A stretch of 64,000 bases of DNA from Diaphorobacter caeni (GTDB lineage: Bacteria; Pseudomonadota; Gammaproteobacteria; Burkholderiales; Burkholderiaceae_C). A program made the translations under genes and the position numbers. Each line of letters starts with the position of its first letter. Positions within the stretch are counted from its first letter, which is position 1. Positions 1 to 9,203 of this stretch are shown here, piece by piece. The stretch spans positions 1 to 64,000 of the forward strand of contig NZ_JADKYZ010000001.1 in NCBI RefSeq assembly GCF_015354245.1. Direction: 5' to 3'. The notes under the pieces are model-generated. The model did no database searches and was not told the origin of the DNA. It saw only the letters and a list, made by a program, of their open reading frames with translations.

Positions 1-177
1 CTTTTGCGATTTTGTATAAGCAAATCATAAGCCATCCACATAATTTTAACAACACGTTTTTACGATTTACATCGGGAAATCAACCCTTGTTTAGGCAGCA
101 GTTACCCACATGGTTTTACGAATACCCAAAAAACATAAGCAGCCCACCATCAACCAAACTGAGCGGAGGTACGCAAA

Positions 178-537
178 ATGGCAAATCTGAACGAAAGTCT
201 GCAAGATCTGATGTCCCTGGAGGGTGCAATGTGTGCCGCCGTGGTCGATTACAACAGCGGCATGATGCTGGGCAGCATCGGCACCGGCGTGGATCTGGAA
301 CTGGCAGCCGCCGGCAACACCGAAGTGGTGCGCGCCAAGATGAAGACGATGAAGGCACTGGGCCTGAACGACACCATCGAAGACATGCTGATCACGCTGG
401 GCAAGCAATATCACATCATCCGCCCTTCGTCCAAGCTGGCCGGCATCTTCATCTATTACGTGCTGGACAGCGGCCGCGCGAATCTGGCCCTGGCACGACG
501 CAAGATCAATGATGTCGAATCCAAGATGACCATGTAA
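178..537 (+). CDS. Roadblock/LC7-domain protein
   Basis: A 119-residue soluble protein consisting of one Roadblock/LC7 fold: the opening helix, then the pattern GAMCAAVVDYNSGMMLG, a mid helix and a strand near residues 80-105. No signal peptide or membrane segment is visible. Family members (MglB-like) usually dimerise and act with small GTPases or in polarity and motility control, but no GTPase lies in this window. A strong ribosome binding site, GGAGGT at 165-170, sits seven bases before the ATG and decides the start. The 177 bases upstream are noticeably AT-rich and probably carry the promoter. A clear terminator follows, so the gene is probably monocistronic. The fold is well supported; the role is unknown. 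Confidence 0.8.
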   Translation: MANLNESLQDLMSLEGAMCAAVVDYNSGMMLGSIGTGVDLELAAAGNTEVVRAKMKTMKALGLNDTIEDMLITLGKQYHIIRPSSKLAGIFIYYVLDSGRANLALARRKINDVESKMTM

Positions 538-562
538 TCCGGTCACTTACGACAGAATTCTC

Positions 563-589
563 AAAAAACGGGCCCTGCGCCCGTTTTTT
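563..589 (+). terminator. Rho-independent terminator after the Roadblock gene
   Basis: A11-bp stem (563-573 with 579-589) made of an A-run, CGGGC and its complement, with a five-base loop and ending in six T. It is nearly symmetric, so it can also stop transcripts reading leftward from the two-component genes on the other strand. Confidence 0.9.
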
Positions 590-713
590 GTTTTTGTGGT
601 TTTGTTTTGTCGTTTGTACGAAGCCTGAGAGCTTCGCTGGTGGAGCTGCTTGCCGTTGTGGCTGGCGGTTCTGGCGCTCGCTGCGCTTCGTGTGCCCGCT
701 CCGGCTGCCGGGG

Positions 714-1400
714 TCAGCCTGCGATCAACGGGGCGCGGAACTGGTAGCCGACCTTTTGCTGGGACTGAAGCGGCACCGCCAGTGGCGTGACGCGTTCGAT
801 GCGGCGGCGCAGGCGGTAGATGGTGGCGTGCAGACTGTTGTCCGACTCCGCGGCGCTGGTGCCTTCGAGCAGTTCGCGGATCTGTTCGCGGGTGACGGTG
901 GCGCCCTGAGCCTTGAGGAAGCAGTTCATGAGGATCAGGTCGGTGGGGCTCAGCTCCACCGTCTGGCCATCGGGGGCCGTGAGGACGCTGCGGCGCTTGT
1001 CGAGTTTCCAGGCGGTGGCCGTCTTGGCCGTGGTCATGATGCGGCGGTGCACGGCGCGGATGGCGAGCTCGACCTGCTCGAAGGTGACGGGCTTGGTGAG
1101 GTACATGTCGGCACCGGCATTGATCACTTCGGCGAACACCTCGGGGCCGAGGCGGCCGGAGACGATCAGCACGCCCGCCTGAGTGCGCTTGCGCAGGATG
1201 CGGATGAGCTCGGCGCCGTCCACGCCGGGCAGCATCAGGTCGAGCACGTAGAAATCGAAGCGGTACGGCGCCATGTCCGCGAGCAGGTCGCTGCTGTCGC
1301 TGTAGGCCTGCACTTCCACGCCCTGGGCACGCAAGTGCTGCGCGAGGAATTCGCAGTATTCGGTGTCGTCGTCGACCAGTGCAAGGGTGACAGGCAGCAT
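714..1400 (-). CDS. OmpR-like two-component response regulator
   Basis: A 228-residue regulator. The receiver domain (about 1-120) has the acidic cluster D10-D11-D12, the phospho-acceptor D54 in VLDLMLPG, S81 and K103 in YLTKP, so phosphotransfer chemistry looks intact. Residues about 130-225 form a winged-helix DNA-binding domain of the OmpR/PhoB type, with a conserved RRRIERV-like recognition helix region and the closing VGYQFRAP segment. It lies 51 bp downstream of the histidine kinase gene on the same strand, and the pair most likely forms one operon and one phosphorelay. The target genes are not evident. The alternative reading on the opposite strand at the same position is a shadow. Confidence 0.92.
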   Translation of the reverse strand: MLPVTLALVDDDTEYCEFLAQHLRAQGVEVQAYSDSSDLLADMAPYRFDFYVLDLMLPGVDGAELIRILRKRTQAGVLIVSGRLGPEVFAEVINAGADMYLTKPVTFEQVELAIRAVHRRIMTTAKTATAWKLDKRRSVLTAPDGQTVELSPTDLILMNCFLKAQGATVTREQIRELLEGTSAAESDNSLHATIYRLRRRIERVTPLAVPLQSQQKVGYQFRAPLIAG

Positions 1401-1451
1401 GGATGGTGGCTTGTTCTGATGGGTTGTCGTTGGCGCGGACGGGTCTCCTGA

Positions 1452-2756
1452 TCAGTCCGCCAGCCCTTGGGGAATGACGAGTCGCATGATCGTTCCTTGC
1501 GGCTCGTTAGGCAATGCCTCTACTGTACCTTGATGCAGCTGCACCACCGAGCGAACGATGAACAGGCCCAGCCCGGCCCCCGCCCGGTTGCGGTTCTCGC
1601 TGCCGCGTGAGCCTTTTTCGAAGAGGCGCGGCCGCAGCTCGTCGGAGATGCCCGGGCCGTTGTCCAGCACTTCGATGATGAGCGCGAGCGGGTCGTCCGA
1701 TTCGGAGATGCGCAGCGTCACCTGAGATCCTTCGGGCGCGTAGGAGAGGGCGTTGTTCAGCAGGTTGCGGATGGTCAGCCGCATCAGCGCAGGGTGCAAC
1801 TGCACGGTGCGGGTGTTGGTGTCCCATTGTTCGTTGATGCGCGGGCGCAGGTCAGCGGCGATGTCGTGCATCACGAGGCGGATCAGCGTCGGCAGGTCGG
1901 TGTCGCTTGACGAACTCGCCTTGCCGCCGACGGCCAGAATCGTTCCGGCGGCGAGCGTGTTGTCCAGCGTCCCGATGACCTGCTGCAGCACATGCTCGGC
2001 GCGGGACAGGGCCTTGGTCGCCGGGTCGGTGTCCTTGAGGTGCAGGTCGTCGATGGCCTTCATCGTCGCCTGCATGGCGGCTGAGGCGTTGTTGAGCGGC
2101 TGGCGGATCTCGTGCGACAGCAGCTGCAGCATTTCGTTGTGCTCGGTGAGCATCGCCGTGCGCCAGTCGAGCAGGGCGCGCAGCTTTTCGACCTCCGCCC
2201 CGTCGCCGCGCCGCTCCTCCATGTCGTGCTGGAGCTGCTGGATCTGCTCCCGCTGGCGCTCCAGAATCTGCTCGCGCAGATGCTCGCGCGTCGCGTCGGT
2301 CATCACCATCATCACGCCCTGAACGGCAGAGTCCGACTGTGCGAAGTGCGGCAGCTGCGGCGAGAGATGCACATGGCGCCACTGCTGGACGCCGAGCCGG
2401 TCCTGCTGCATGTCCACAAACTGGGTGACCTGCCCGCGCGCGGCGCCGTCGAACTGCGTCCTCCAGATGCTCAGGTAGTCGGCAGGAAGCAGCTCGGCGA
2501 GCGTGCGCCCGATCACGTTGGCGGAGTCCAGCCCGAACCAGGTGCACCATTCCGGCGTGGCCATGCGAAGGCGCGTGTCCTTGCCCCAGAACGCCAGATT
2601 CACAGGGGTTTGCCCGAATAGTCGAACCAGTTGCCCGGGGGCATACCAGCTCTCCGCCTGCATCTGTGTCTGTGCCTGGGCAGGGGATTTCGCGGAACTG
2701 TTCTTGTTGGGTGATGTGGATGTGGGCATCGTGATGGCTGGAGCTTTGGGGCACAT
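1452..2756 (-). CDS. Soluble PAS-domain sensor histidine kinase
   Basis: A 434-residue kinase with no transmembrane segment. After a Ser/Thr/Gln-rich N-terminus (1-40), residues about 45-155 read as a PAS domain, followed by a charged coiled-coil linker (about 158-205). The phospho-acceptor is H215 in the H-box LLSHEIRQPL; the N-box is at 331-336 (NLLNNAL), G1 at 365-370 (DNGPGI) and G2 at 393-398 (GAGLGL). The catalytic motifs are all present, so it should autophosphorylate and pass phosphate to the regulator encoded immediately downstream. The cytoplasmic PAS domain suggests sensing of an internal signal such as redox state or a small ligand. The start is uncertain: a second ATG lies nine codons downstream, and neither has a good ribosome binding site. 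Confidence 0.9.
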   Translation of the reverse strand: MCPKAPAITMPTSTSPNKNSSAKSPAQAQTQMQAESWYAPGQLVRLFGQTPVNLAFWGKDTRLRMATPEWCTWFGLDSANVIGRTLAELLPADYLSIWRTQFDGAARGQVTQFVDMQQDRLGVQQWRHVHLSPQLPHFAQSDSAVQGVMMVMTDATREHLREQILERQREQIQQLQHDMEERRGDGAEVEKLRALLDWRTAMLTEHNEMLQLLSHEIRQPLNNASAAMQATMKAIDDLHLKDTDPATKALSRAEHVLQQVIGTLDNTLAAGTILAVGGKASSSSDTDLPTLIRLVMHDIAADLRPRINEQWDTNTRTVQLHPALMRLTIRNLLNNALSYAPEGSQVTLRISESDDPLALIIEVLDNGPGISDELRPRLFEKGSRGSENRNRAGAGLGLFIVRSVVQLHQGTVEALPNEPQGTIMRLVIPQGLAD

Positions 2757-2875
2757 TTGCTCAAAGTGGGAACCAGCCGTTGATAATAGGCCCGAATGCA
2801 GGTGCGCGGTGGGTGCGGAGGTCGCATTCCACAGTGTCTGCAGGCAGGATGGCCGCAGCCGGAAATCAGCTTTTC

Positions 2876-3808
2876 ATGGATCGTCTCAAACAGCTCGAAT
2901 CATTCGTCGCGATAGCCACGCGCGGCAGCCTCACGGCGGCGGCCAAGCTCGAAGGCGTGGCCCCCGCCATCATGGGGCGCAGGCTGGATGCGCTGGAGGA
3001 GCGTCTCGGAGTGAAGCTGCTGGTGCGCACCACGCGCAAGCTGTCCCTCACGCACGAGGGCATTGCGTTCCTCGAGGACTGTCAGCGCCTGCTCGCCGAT
3101 CTCGCGAGCGTGGAGGCCAGCGTGAGCGCCGGCGGCGTGAAGGCCACAGGACATCTGCGCATTACCGCTCCGGCCGGATTTGGCCGCCGCCATGTGGCGC
3201 CGCTTCTGCCGCAATACCGAGAGCTGCATCCCGAGGTGACCATCTCGCTGAATCTGAGTGACCGCGTGGTCGACCTGACCGGCGAGGGCTATGACTGCGC
3301 GGTGCGCGTGGGCGATCTGCCCGATTCGTCGCTGGTCAGCGTGCGCGTCGCCGACAACCGGCGCCTGTGCGTGGCGACGCCCGAATACCTGCGTCGGCGC
3401 GGCACGCCGGAGCACCCCTCGGAGCTGGTGCAGCACGACTGCCTCACGCTGTCGAGCGAGGCCTCGCAGACGCGCGGCTGGGCGTTCCGGATTCCGCAGG
3501 GCGACGGATCGGGCGAGGTGGTGCATTTCAAGCCGGGCGGTCCGCTGGACTGCTCGGACGGGCAGGTGCTGCACGACTGGTGTCTGGGTGGCTGGGGCAT
3601 CGCCTGGCGCAGCACCTGGGAGGTGGAGTCCGAGATCGAGGCCGGTCGCCTCGTGCCGGTGCTCGAGGACTTCGCCGCGCCGCCCAACGGCATCTTCGTG
3701 GTGTTTCCCCAGCGCAAGCACATGCCGCTCAGAGTGCGGCTGTGGATCGAATATCTCAAGCAGAAGTATGCGGAGCCGTCTTTCTGGCGACGCGACATTC
3801 ACGGCTGA
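2876..3808 (+). CDS. LysR-family transcriptional regulator
   Basis: A 310-residue LysR-type regulator. Residues 1-60 form the N-terminal helix-turn-helix (QLESFVAIATRGSLTAAAK, then RRLDALEERLGVKLLVRTTRKLSLT), and the remainder is the two-lobed effector-binding domain ending in a typical YLKQKYA helix. The open frame extends upstream to 2780, but the family N-terminus fits the ATG at 2876. It is divergent from the histidine kinase, with about 120 bp between them. LysR regulators often control the divergent neighbour, which would make it a candidate regulator of the two-component operon, but nothing in the sequence proves this. Confidence 0.92.
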   Translation: MDRLKQLESFVAIATRGSLTAAAKLEGVAPAIMGRRLDALEERLGVKLLVRTTRKLSLTHEGIAFLEDCQRLLADLASVEASVSAGGVKATGHLRITAPAGFGRRHVAPLLPQYRELHPEVTISLNLSDRVVDLTGEGYDCAVRVGDLPDSSLVSVRVADNRRLCVATPEYLRRRGTPEHPSELVQHDCLTLSSEASQTRGWAFRIPQGDGSGEVVHFKPGGPLDCSDGQVLHDWCLGGWGIAWRSTWEVESEIEAGRLVPVLEDFAAPPNGIFVVFPQRKHMPLRVRLWIEYLKQKYAEPSFWRRDIHG

Positions 3809-3869
3809 ACGCAGCGGCATTTTTTCCCGCAGCCCCCGGCCCGACAGTGAAAAGCGAAAGGATTGAGCA

Positions 3870-4463
3870 ATGCAAGGTGTGTCGATTTCCGCAGATTTCA
3901 TGGGTTTCGAATCAAACGCTGCCGATTCGCCCGCCGCCGCTCCGGCGTGGGGCCGCTTTGGCGCCGCGCTCGTGACGAGCGCCTTGCTGCTCGTGCTGTC
4001 CACCGGCTGCACGCTGATGCAGAAAGAACCAGCCCAGCCGCGTGAAGTGCAGGCGGGAACCGTCAGCGTGACGACCGCGAATCCCGACAGCTTCACGCCC
4101 GTGCCCGCAGCGCAGCGCGAAACCAAGGCCGCTCGCCGCGCGTGGGTCGAGTCGCTCAGCGAACATCTGGCCGATCGGGTGGCCGAGGCGCTGACGAGCG
4201 GCGAGCGCGCCGAGATCCACATCTCCGACATCCGTCGCGCCACCGCCATGTCCGGCGCGAACCAGGAGGTCGTGCCACCGCGCATCGCGCTCACGTACAA
4301 GCGCCTGTCGCCCAAGGGCAAGGTGGTGCAGTCGGCCGCGCGCACGCTGCAGGACACGTCGCTGCAGCTCAAGGGCCGACGCTACGAGGGTGATCCGCTG
4401 CGCTACGAGAAGGCGCTGGTCGACGACTGGGTGACCAGAGAATTCGCGGCGGTGAGCAAGTAG
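3870..4463 (+). CDS. DUF3016-family lipoprotein
   Basis: A 197-residue protein with a hydrophobic segment (about 31-46) ending in a lipobox LSTGC, so C47 is the likely lipidated residue and the mature protein should be membrane-anchored in the periplasm. The body matches the DUF3016 pattern as I know it: an opening strand with NPDSFTPV, a central PPRIALTYKRL segment and the closing signature LRYEKALVDDWVTREF. The function of the family is not established. The N-terminal region before the hydrophobic stretch is long (about 30 residues); translation might instead begin at the ATG at 3900, which shortens it by ten residues. The next gene is 150 bp downstream on the same strand. Confidence 0.78.
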   Translation: MQGVSISADFMGFESNAADSPAAAPAWGRFGAALVTSALLLVLSTGCTLMQKEPAQPREVQAGTVSVTTANPDSFTPVPAAQRETKAARRAWVESLSEHLADRVAEALTSGERAEIHISDIRRATAMSGANQEVVPPRIALTYKRLSPKGKVVQSAARTLQDTSLQLKGRRYEGDPLRYEKALVDDWVTREFAAVSK

Positions 4464-4615
4464 CGGGCAACCAGCAACGAAGCAACGAAGTAACGCGAAC
4501 GTCATCAAGCCTTCGCTCAACTTGCACAACATGCATGAGGGGCCGGACCGGCGCCATGCCGCGCGCTGCAGCCCTGTTCTTCAGTCATCACACTTCATTC
4601 AGAGGAGCCGACAAG

Positions 4616-5443
4616 ATGCTGCTGTCCCCAACCATTCTGGTGTCCAAGGAAGCTTTGAACAGCGAGGACAGCTATGACCTCATCGAGTCCAACATCGACA
4701 GCGTCAACGAGCTGCTCGAGCGCCTCGTCGAATACGAGGAAATGTCGCCCGAGGCGCTCAAGAGCTACTACGTCGACTACTACCTCGCGCAGGTGAAGAA
4801 CGGCGGCTTTGCGCAGTTCATCTACAACATCGGCTGCGATGGCGAGATCATCGAGCTGGTCCGGCAGGGCCTAGCCGACATGCAGGCCACACGCCATGCT
4901 GCGCTGCTCGACAAAAGTCTGGAGATCATCGAGCGGTTCAGCGAAGAGGAACTGGACCGCTTTCTCGACGGTGAATTCTTCGGCGAGAACGCCGAGCGCG
5001 ATGCGCTCAACGAATTCAACGGTGAGTTCTACGACCTGAACGAGCACGAGGATCTGGTGGACTTCAACAGCCGCTGGCTGCGAGGGCATCCGCAGTTGCA
5101 GGCGATGTCCGAAGCCGATCTGGAGGCCGCGTTTGAAGCGATCGTCGAGAAGATTCCCGATCTGGAAGAGCGTGTCGCCGAGGCGCAGGAAAATCAGCCG
5201 CGCTATGTGAAGGTGATCGACGAGCTGTGCGAGATCTCCGGGCAGGAGCTCGACCGCATCACGGCGGGCGATCCGACTCATCGGCACGAGGGCAAGGACG
5301 TACTTGCCTGGCACTTTCTCACGGACGCGGGGCACTTCTACATGGTCGATCTGGGCGACAAGGCCCTGATGTTCGAGGCCGACAGCCACAAGCTGGTGGC
5401 GGAAGCGGACGTGTCGTTCCTGGACCCCGATGAAGACGATTGA
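4616..5443 (+). CDS. DMP19-type acidic protein (DUF4375 family)
   Basis: A 275-residue, strongly acidic cytoplasmic protein. The segment at about 40-75 (YYLAQVKNGGFAQFIYN) is the hallmark of the DMP19/DUF4375 family, whose Neisseria member is a dimeric double-stranded-DNA mimic that titrates a transcription factor. Asp and Glu are dense throughout, ending in DPDEDD, consistent with a mimic surface. The ribosome binding site AGAGGAG upstream of 4616 supports this start over the in-frame ATG at 4535. Compared with the short Neisseria protein, this one has an additional C-terminal region of roughly 100 residues. Its partner DNA-binding protein is unknown; the family assignment is firmer than the mimic function. 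Confidence 0.75.
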   Translation: MLLSPTILVSKEALNSEDSYDLIESNIDSVNELLERLVEYEEMSPEALKSYYVDYYLAQVKNGGFAQFIYNIGCDGEIIELVRQGLADMQATRHAALLDKSLEIIERFSEEELDRFLDGEFFGENAERDALNEFNGEFYDLNEHEDLVDFNSRWLRGHPQLQAMSEADLEAAFEAIVEKIPDLEERVAEAQENQPRYVKVIDELCEISGQELDRITAGDPTHRHEGKDVLAWHFLTDAGHFYMVDLGDKALMFEADSHKLVAEADVSFLDPDEDD

Positions 5444-5515
5444 TCGGCACGGTCACTCTCTTCCTTTCCCGTCATCCCAATCCATCATCCGCATCATCAC
5501 CACTCCACCCAACCC

Positions 5516-5971
5516 ATGACCACTGAAGCCCTGCTGGCCTATGCCCACATTCTGGCCATTCTCACCATGACGGTCTTTCTTGCGAGCGAGGCCGCGCTGT
5601 GCCGCAAGGAATGGATGAATGCCGCCGTGGTGGAGCGCCTGGCGCGCGTTGACCTGATCTACGGAATTTCGGCGGTCGTGGTGCTTCTGACCGGGGTGGC
5701 GCGCACCTGGTGGGGGATGAAGGGGGCTGAGTGGTATTGGACGCAGCCGCTGCTGCACTTGAAGGTGACGCTGTTCGTCGTGGTGGCGCTGATGTCGATT
5801 GGGCCGACGGTGCGTTTTCTGCGGTGGCGCCGGAAGCTGCGGGCGACCGGGGAGTTGCCTTCCGAAGTGGAGATTCGGAACACGCGGCGCTTGGTGATGA
5901 TCGAGGCGCATCTGGTTGCGCTGATTCCGCTGGCGGGGGTGTTTTTGGCGCGCGGGGTGTTTACCAAGTAG
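5516..5971 (+). CDS. DUF2214-family inner-membrane protein
   Basis: A 151-residue integral membrane protein with four predicted helices at roughly 5-25, 48-66, 80-98 and 128-146. The conserved opening LLAYAHILAILTMTVFLASEA with an early His fits DUF2214, a family of unknown function in Proteobacteria. The start ATG lies 72 bp after the DMP19-type gene, with only a poor ribosome binding site. It may be co-transcribed with that gene. It converges on the PsiF-repeat gene across a repeat-rich intergenic region and a terminator. Confidence 0.78.
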   Translation: MTTEALLAYAHILAILTMTVFLASEAALCRKEWMNAAVVERLARVDLIYGISAVVVLLTGVARTWWGMKGAEWYWTQPLLHLKVTLFVVVALMSIGPTVRFLRWRRKLRATGELPSEVEIRNTRRLVMIEAHLVALIPLAGVFLARGVFTK

Positions 5972-6000
5972 GCTGCTGGCCTTGCCTATGGTGGAGGCCG

Positions 6001-6200
6001 GGAGTTCCGCCCGGCGGCGGAGTCACCTTTTGCTTGCGCGCAAAAGGTAACCCAAAACGCGCTTTGAAGTCCTCCGGCGGAACTCGACTGCGCGCTGCGC
6101 GCTCCGCTCGGACAACCGCCGGAAGTCAGTTTGGAAGAGGGGTGCTCGGCACGTTGCTTCGCTCGTGCCGCATCTCGCGGCTTCGCGAGGTGCTTTTCGT
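6001..6200. repeat. Probable dispersed intergenic repeat with palindromes
   Basis: This part of the gap between converging genes carries several inverted repeats, most clearly ACCTTTTGC at 6025-6033 facing GCAAAAGGT at 6040-6048, and alternating CCGCCGG-type and GCGCGC blocks downstream to about 6120. The wording resembles a family of intergenic elements I associate with Comamonadaceae and related Burkholderiales. No second copy of the same wording is in this window, so the dispersed nature is recalled, not shown. It does not code for a protein. Confidence 0.45.
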
Positions 6201-6218
6201 CAGCGGACGTTGAGCAAG

Positions 6219-6244
6219 AGCCGCCTCTTGGTGAGGCGGCTTTT
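6219..6244. terminator. Bidirectional terminator between DUF2214 and PsiF genes
   Basis: A nine-base stem (6219-6227 with 6233-6241) of the form AGCCGCCTC/GAGGCGGCT with a five-base loop, followed by TTTT on the plus strand. It sits nine bases beyond the end of the PsiF gene and can serve both converging genes. Confidence 0.8.
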
Positions 6245-6252
6245 GGGGCTGA

Positions 6253-6567
6253 TTAGGCTGGCTTGTTGCTCAGGCAGTCTTTCATGAACGCCTTGCGCTC
6301 GTCGCCCTTGAGGTTTTTGGTGCCAGCGTCGGCGTTGCAGGTCTTCATCTTGTCCTGCTGAGTGGTCTTGGCGGGTTTGTTGGAGAGGCAGGACTTCATG
6401 AATGCCTTGCGCTCGTCGCCCTTCAGTTCCTTGGAGCCGGCATCGGCGTTGCAGGTGGCCATTTTTTGCTGCTGGGGGGTGGCTTCCTTGGCGACCACGG
6501 GGGTGGCGATGGTGGCGAAGGAAAGGACAAAGCCGACAGAGGCCAGGGCGGGAAGCAGTTTCTTCAT
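6253..6567 (-). CDS. psiF: Secreted protein with two PsiF repeats
   Basis: A 104-residue exported protein. Residues 1-26 are a classical signal peptide (MKKLLPALA... ending PVVAKEA). The mature part is two near-identical PsiF repeats, each beginning KM.TCNADAG and ending DERKAFMK.CLS, with two Cys per repeat. E. coli PsiF is induced by phosphate starvation, but its molecular role is unknown and the same regulation is not demonstrated here. The ATG at 6567 is preferred over the upstream in-frame ATG at 6618 because it starts the signal peptide directly and follows GGAG. The protein is probably periplasmic. Confidence 0.88.
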   Translation of the reverse strand: MKKLLPALASVGFVLSFATIATPVVAKEATPQQQKMATCNADAGSKELKGDERKAFMKSCLSNKPAKTTQQDKMKTCNADAGTKNLKGDERKAFMKDCLSNKPA

Positions 6568-6673
6568 GTTGATCTCCTGCAAAAACGACAGAATTGACCC
6601 GAAAAAGGTACGGGGCACTCAGCATAACGCGTCTTGATATGCCTCAGATGACGCGGGCACGTAAAATTGGCGG

Positions 6674-8383
6674 ATGCTCTCCGTCAAACTGGAATTGCTC
6701 GCGGCTCTGGCTGCCGAGCTTGAAAAACTTTCGCCCGGCGCCGGTGCGCGCGCGGCTTTTGAAAACCCCAAGGTGGCTGCGCACGGCGATTTCGCCTGCA
6801 CGGCTGCGATGCAGCTGGCCAAGCCGCTCAAGGCCAACCCGCGCGCCTTGGGTGAACAATTGAAAACCGCGCTGGAGGCGACGCCCGCTTTCCAGAAGTG
6901 GGTGGACGCTATCGAAATCGCGGGCCCCGGTTTCCTGAACATTCGCTTGAAGCCCGCTGCCAAGCAGGAAGTGGTGCGCGAGGTGCTCTCGCAGGGCGTC
7001 AAGTTCGGCTTCCAGCCTGATCGTGGCGAGAACATCCTTGTCGAATTCGTCTCTGCCAACCCGACCGGCCCGCTGCACGTTGGTCACGGTCGTCAGGCGG
7101 CGATTGGCGACGCCATCAGCAACCTGTATTCCACGCAGGGCTGGAAGGTGCACCGCGAGTTCTATTACAACGACGCGGGCGTGCAGATCGACACCCTCAC
7201 CAAGAGCACGCAACTGCGCGCCAAGGGTTTCAAGCCGGGCGACGAATGCTGGCCGACCGATGCGGAAAATCCGCTCGCCAAGAATTTCTACAACGGTGAC
7301 TACATCGCCGACATCGCCCAAGCGTTCCTGAACAAGGAAACCGTCAAGGCCGATGACCGCGAATTCACCGCCAATGGCGATGTCGAAGATTACGAAAACA
7401 TCCGCAACTTCGCGGTCGCCTACCTGCGCAATGAGCAGGACAAGGATCTGCAGGCGTTCAACCTGAAGTTCGACGAGTACTACCTCGAATCGAGCCTCTA
7501 CAAGAACGGCTACGTGGAAGACACCGTCAAGCGTCTGATCGACAGCGGCTACACCTACGAGCAGGACGGCGCGCTGTGGCTCAAGTCCACCGAATTCGGT
7601 GACGACAAAGACCGCGTGATGCGCAAGACCGACGGCACGTACACCTACTTTTTGCCCGATGTGGCCTATCACATCCAGAAGTTCAAGCGCGGCTACGGCA
7701 AGGTCGTGAATATTCAGGGCACCGACCACCATGGCACCATCGCCCGCGTGCGCGCCGGTCTGCAGGCGGCGAACGTCGGCATTCCGAAGGGCTACCCCGA
7801 TTACGTGCTGCACACCATGGTGCGTGTGGTGCGTAACGGCGAAGAAGTGAAGATCAGCAAGCGCGCGGGCTCGTATGTGACGCTGCGCGATCTGATCGAA
7901 TGGACCAGCAAGGACGCCGTACGCTTCTTCCTGCTGTCGCGCAAACCCGACACCGAATACACCTTCGACGTCGATCTGGCCGTTGCGCAGAACAACGACA
8001 ACCCGGTGTACTACGTGCAGTACGCCCACGCGCGCATTCAGTCAGTGCTGCGCGCTTGGCAGGAGCAGGGCGGCGCGGGCGTTCCGGCGCTCAAGGATGT
8101 CGATCTGTCGGCGCTGGAAGGCCCGCAGGCGCAGGCTTTGATGCTGCTGCTGGCCAAGTACCCCGAGATGCTGACCGCCGCTGCGGTCGGCAACGCGCCA
8201 CACGATGTTACTTTTTACCTGCGCGATCTCGCGTCGGCGTACCACTCGTACTACGACGCAGAGCGTATCCTCGTGGATGATGAAAAGGTCAGGCTGGCAC
8301 GCTTGGCGCTGGTCGCCGCGACCGCGCAGGTGCTGCACAATGGACTGGCGGTATTGGGCGTTTCCGCACCGGAGCGCATGTAA
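6674..8383 (+). CDS. argS: Arginyl-tRNA synthetase
   Basis: A 569-residue class I aminoacyl-tRNA synthetase that charges tRNA-Arg with arginine using ATP. The N-terminal Add1 tRNA-recognition domain covers about 1-95. The HIGH signature reads HVGHG at 135-139 within a [13 protein letters not shown] block, and the KMSKS loop reads KISKRAG. The C-terminal part is the alpha-helical DALR anticodon-binding domain, ending close to the canonical ...GVSAPERM terminus. The length is normal for the family. It is followed 24 bp later by the SPOR-domain gene on the same strand, an order that suggests one operon continuing to dsbA. Confidence 0.98.
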   Translation: MLSVKLELLAALAAELEKLSPGAGARAAFENPKVAAHGDFACTAAMQLAKPLKANPRALGEQLKTALEATPAFQKWVDAIEIAGPGFLNIRLKPAAKQEVVREVLSQGVKFGFQPDRGENILVEFVSANPTGPLHVGHGRQAAIGDAISNLYSTQGWKVHREFYYNDAGVQIDTLTKSTQLRAKGFKPGDECWPTDAENPLAKNFYNGDYIADIAQAFLNKETVKADDREFTANGDVEDYENIRNFAVAYLRNEQDKDLQAFNLKFDEYYLESSLYKNGYVEDTVKRLIDSGYTYEQDGALWLKSTEFGDDKDRVMRKTDGTYTYFLPDVAYHIQKFKRGYGKVVNIQGTDHHGTIARVRAGLQAANVGIPKGYPDYVLHTMVRVVRNGEEVKISKRAGSYVTLRDLIEWTSKDAVRFFLLSRKPDTEYTFDVDLAVAQNNDNPVYYVQYAHARIQSVLRAWQEQGGAGVPALKDVDLSALEGPQAQALMLLLAKYPEMLTAAAVGNAPHDVTFYLRDLASAYHSYYDAERILVDDEKVRLARLALVAATAQVLHNGLAVLGVSAPERM

Positions 8384-8407
8384 ATCGAGTGACAAATCAA
8401 CGGATTT

Positions 8408-9136
8408 ATGAACGTTAACAAGCAACGTGGCGGGCTCATTCTGGGGCTCATTCTGGGCGTGCTCATCGGTCTGGCGGCAGCGCTGGCCGTGGCCGTCTAT
8501 GTGACCAAGGTGCCGGTTCCTTTCCTGAACAAGAACGCCACGCGCGGAACCGATCAGGACGAGGCCGAGGCGCAACGCAACAAGAACTGGGATCCGAACT
8601 CCACGTTGTACGGCAAGAATCCGGCGAAGACGGCTCCTGCGTCGAGCGCTGTGGACGCCACCAAGGCGCCACCGGCCGTCACCGGCACCGTGACCCCGGC
8701 GCCCGCCCCGGCACCGGCCGCTTCCGCTCCCGCTCCAGCTCCCACGGCGGTCGCGTCCGCGCCCAAGCCGGCGGCCTCGTCGGCGACGCAGACGGCGCGT
8801 CCCGCTCCATCGGCGACGAGCAGCGATCCGCTCGGCGATCTGGCACGTGCCCGCGCGGCCGCGGCGCCCGCTCCGGCTCCTGCTCCGACCACCTCCGATC
8901 CGTTCGACTATTTCGTGCAGGCCGGGGTGTTCAGCAGCCAGACCAACGCCGACGCGCAGCGCGCCAAGCTCGCGATGCTGGGCTGGGAGGCCCGGGTGAG
9001 CGAGCGCGAGCAGAGCGGCCGCACCGTGTTCCGCGTGCGCATCGGTCCGTTCGGAAAGCGCGACGATGCGGACTCTCTGAAGGGCAAACTGGACGGAGCC
9101 GGGATCGATACCACCTTGGTTCGTGTGCAACGCTGA
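8408..9136 (+). CDS. SPOR-domain membrane protein (FtsN-like)
   Basis: A 242-residue bitopic protein. A short cytoplasmic tail is followed by one transmembrane helix at about 9-31, then a low-complexity Ala/Pro-rich periplasmic linker (about 75-160) and a C-terminal SPOR domain (about 165-240) with the usual FDYFVQAGVF opening and VRIGPFGKRDDA motif. SPOR domains bind glycan strands stripped of stem peptides at division sites, so this is likely a septal protein comparable to FtsN, though FtsN identity cannot be claimed. It lies between argS and dsbA on the same strand. The Ala/Pro linker causes strong codon bias and long shadow frames. Confidence 0.88.
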   Translation: MNVNKQRGGLILGLILGVLIGLAAALAVAVYVTKVPVPFLNKNATRGTDQDEAEAQRNKNWDPNSTLYGKNPAKTAPASSAVDATKAPPAVTGTVTPAPAPAPAASAPAPAPTAVASAPKPAASSATQTARPAPSATSSDPLGDLARARAAAAPAPAPAPTTSDPFDYFVQAGVFSSQTNADAQRAKLAMLGWEARVSEREQSGRTVFRVRIGPFGKRDDADSLKGKLDGAGIDTTLVRVQR

Positions 9137-9203
9137 ACTTTTTTGCCGCGTATCGCTCACAATCACCAGTAGCCACAAAAAACTGAAGAGGAATGTTCAA
9201 TCC

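Noticed and set aside
6594-6863. Plus-strand frame overlapping the argS start
   Set aside because: Short, basic, no domain, and in a different frame from argS.
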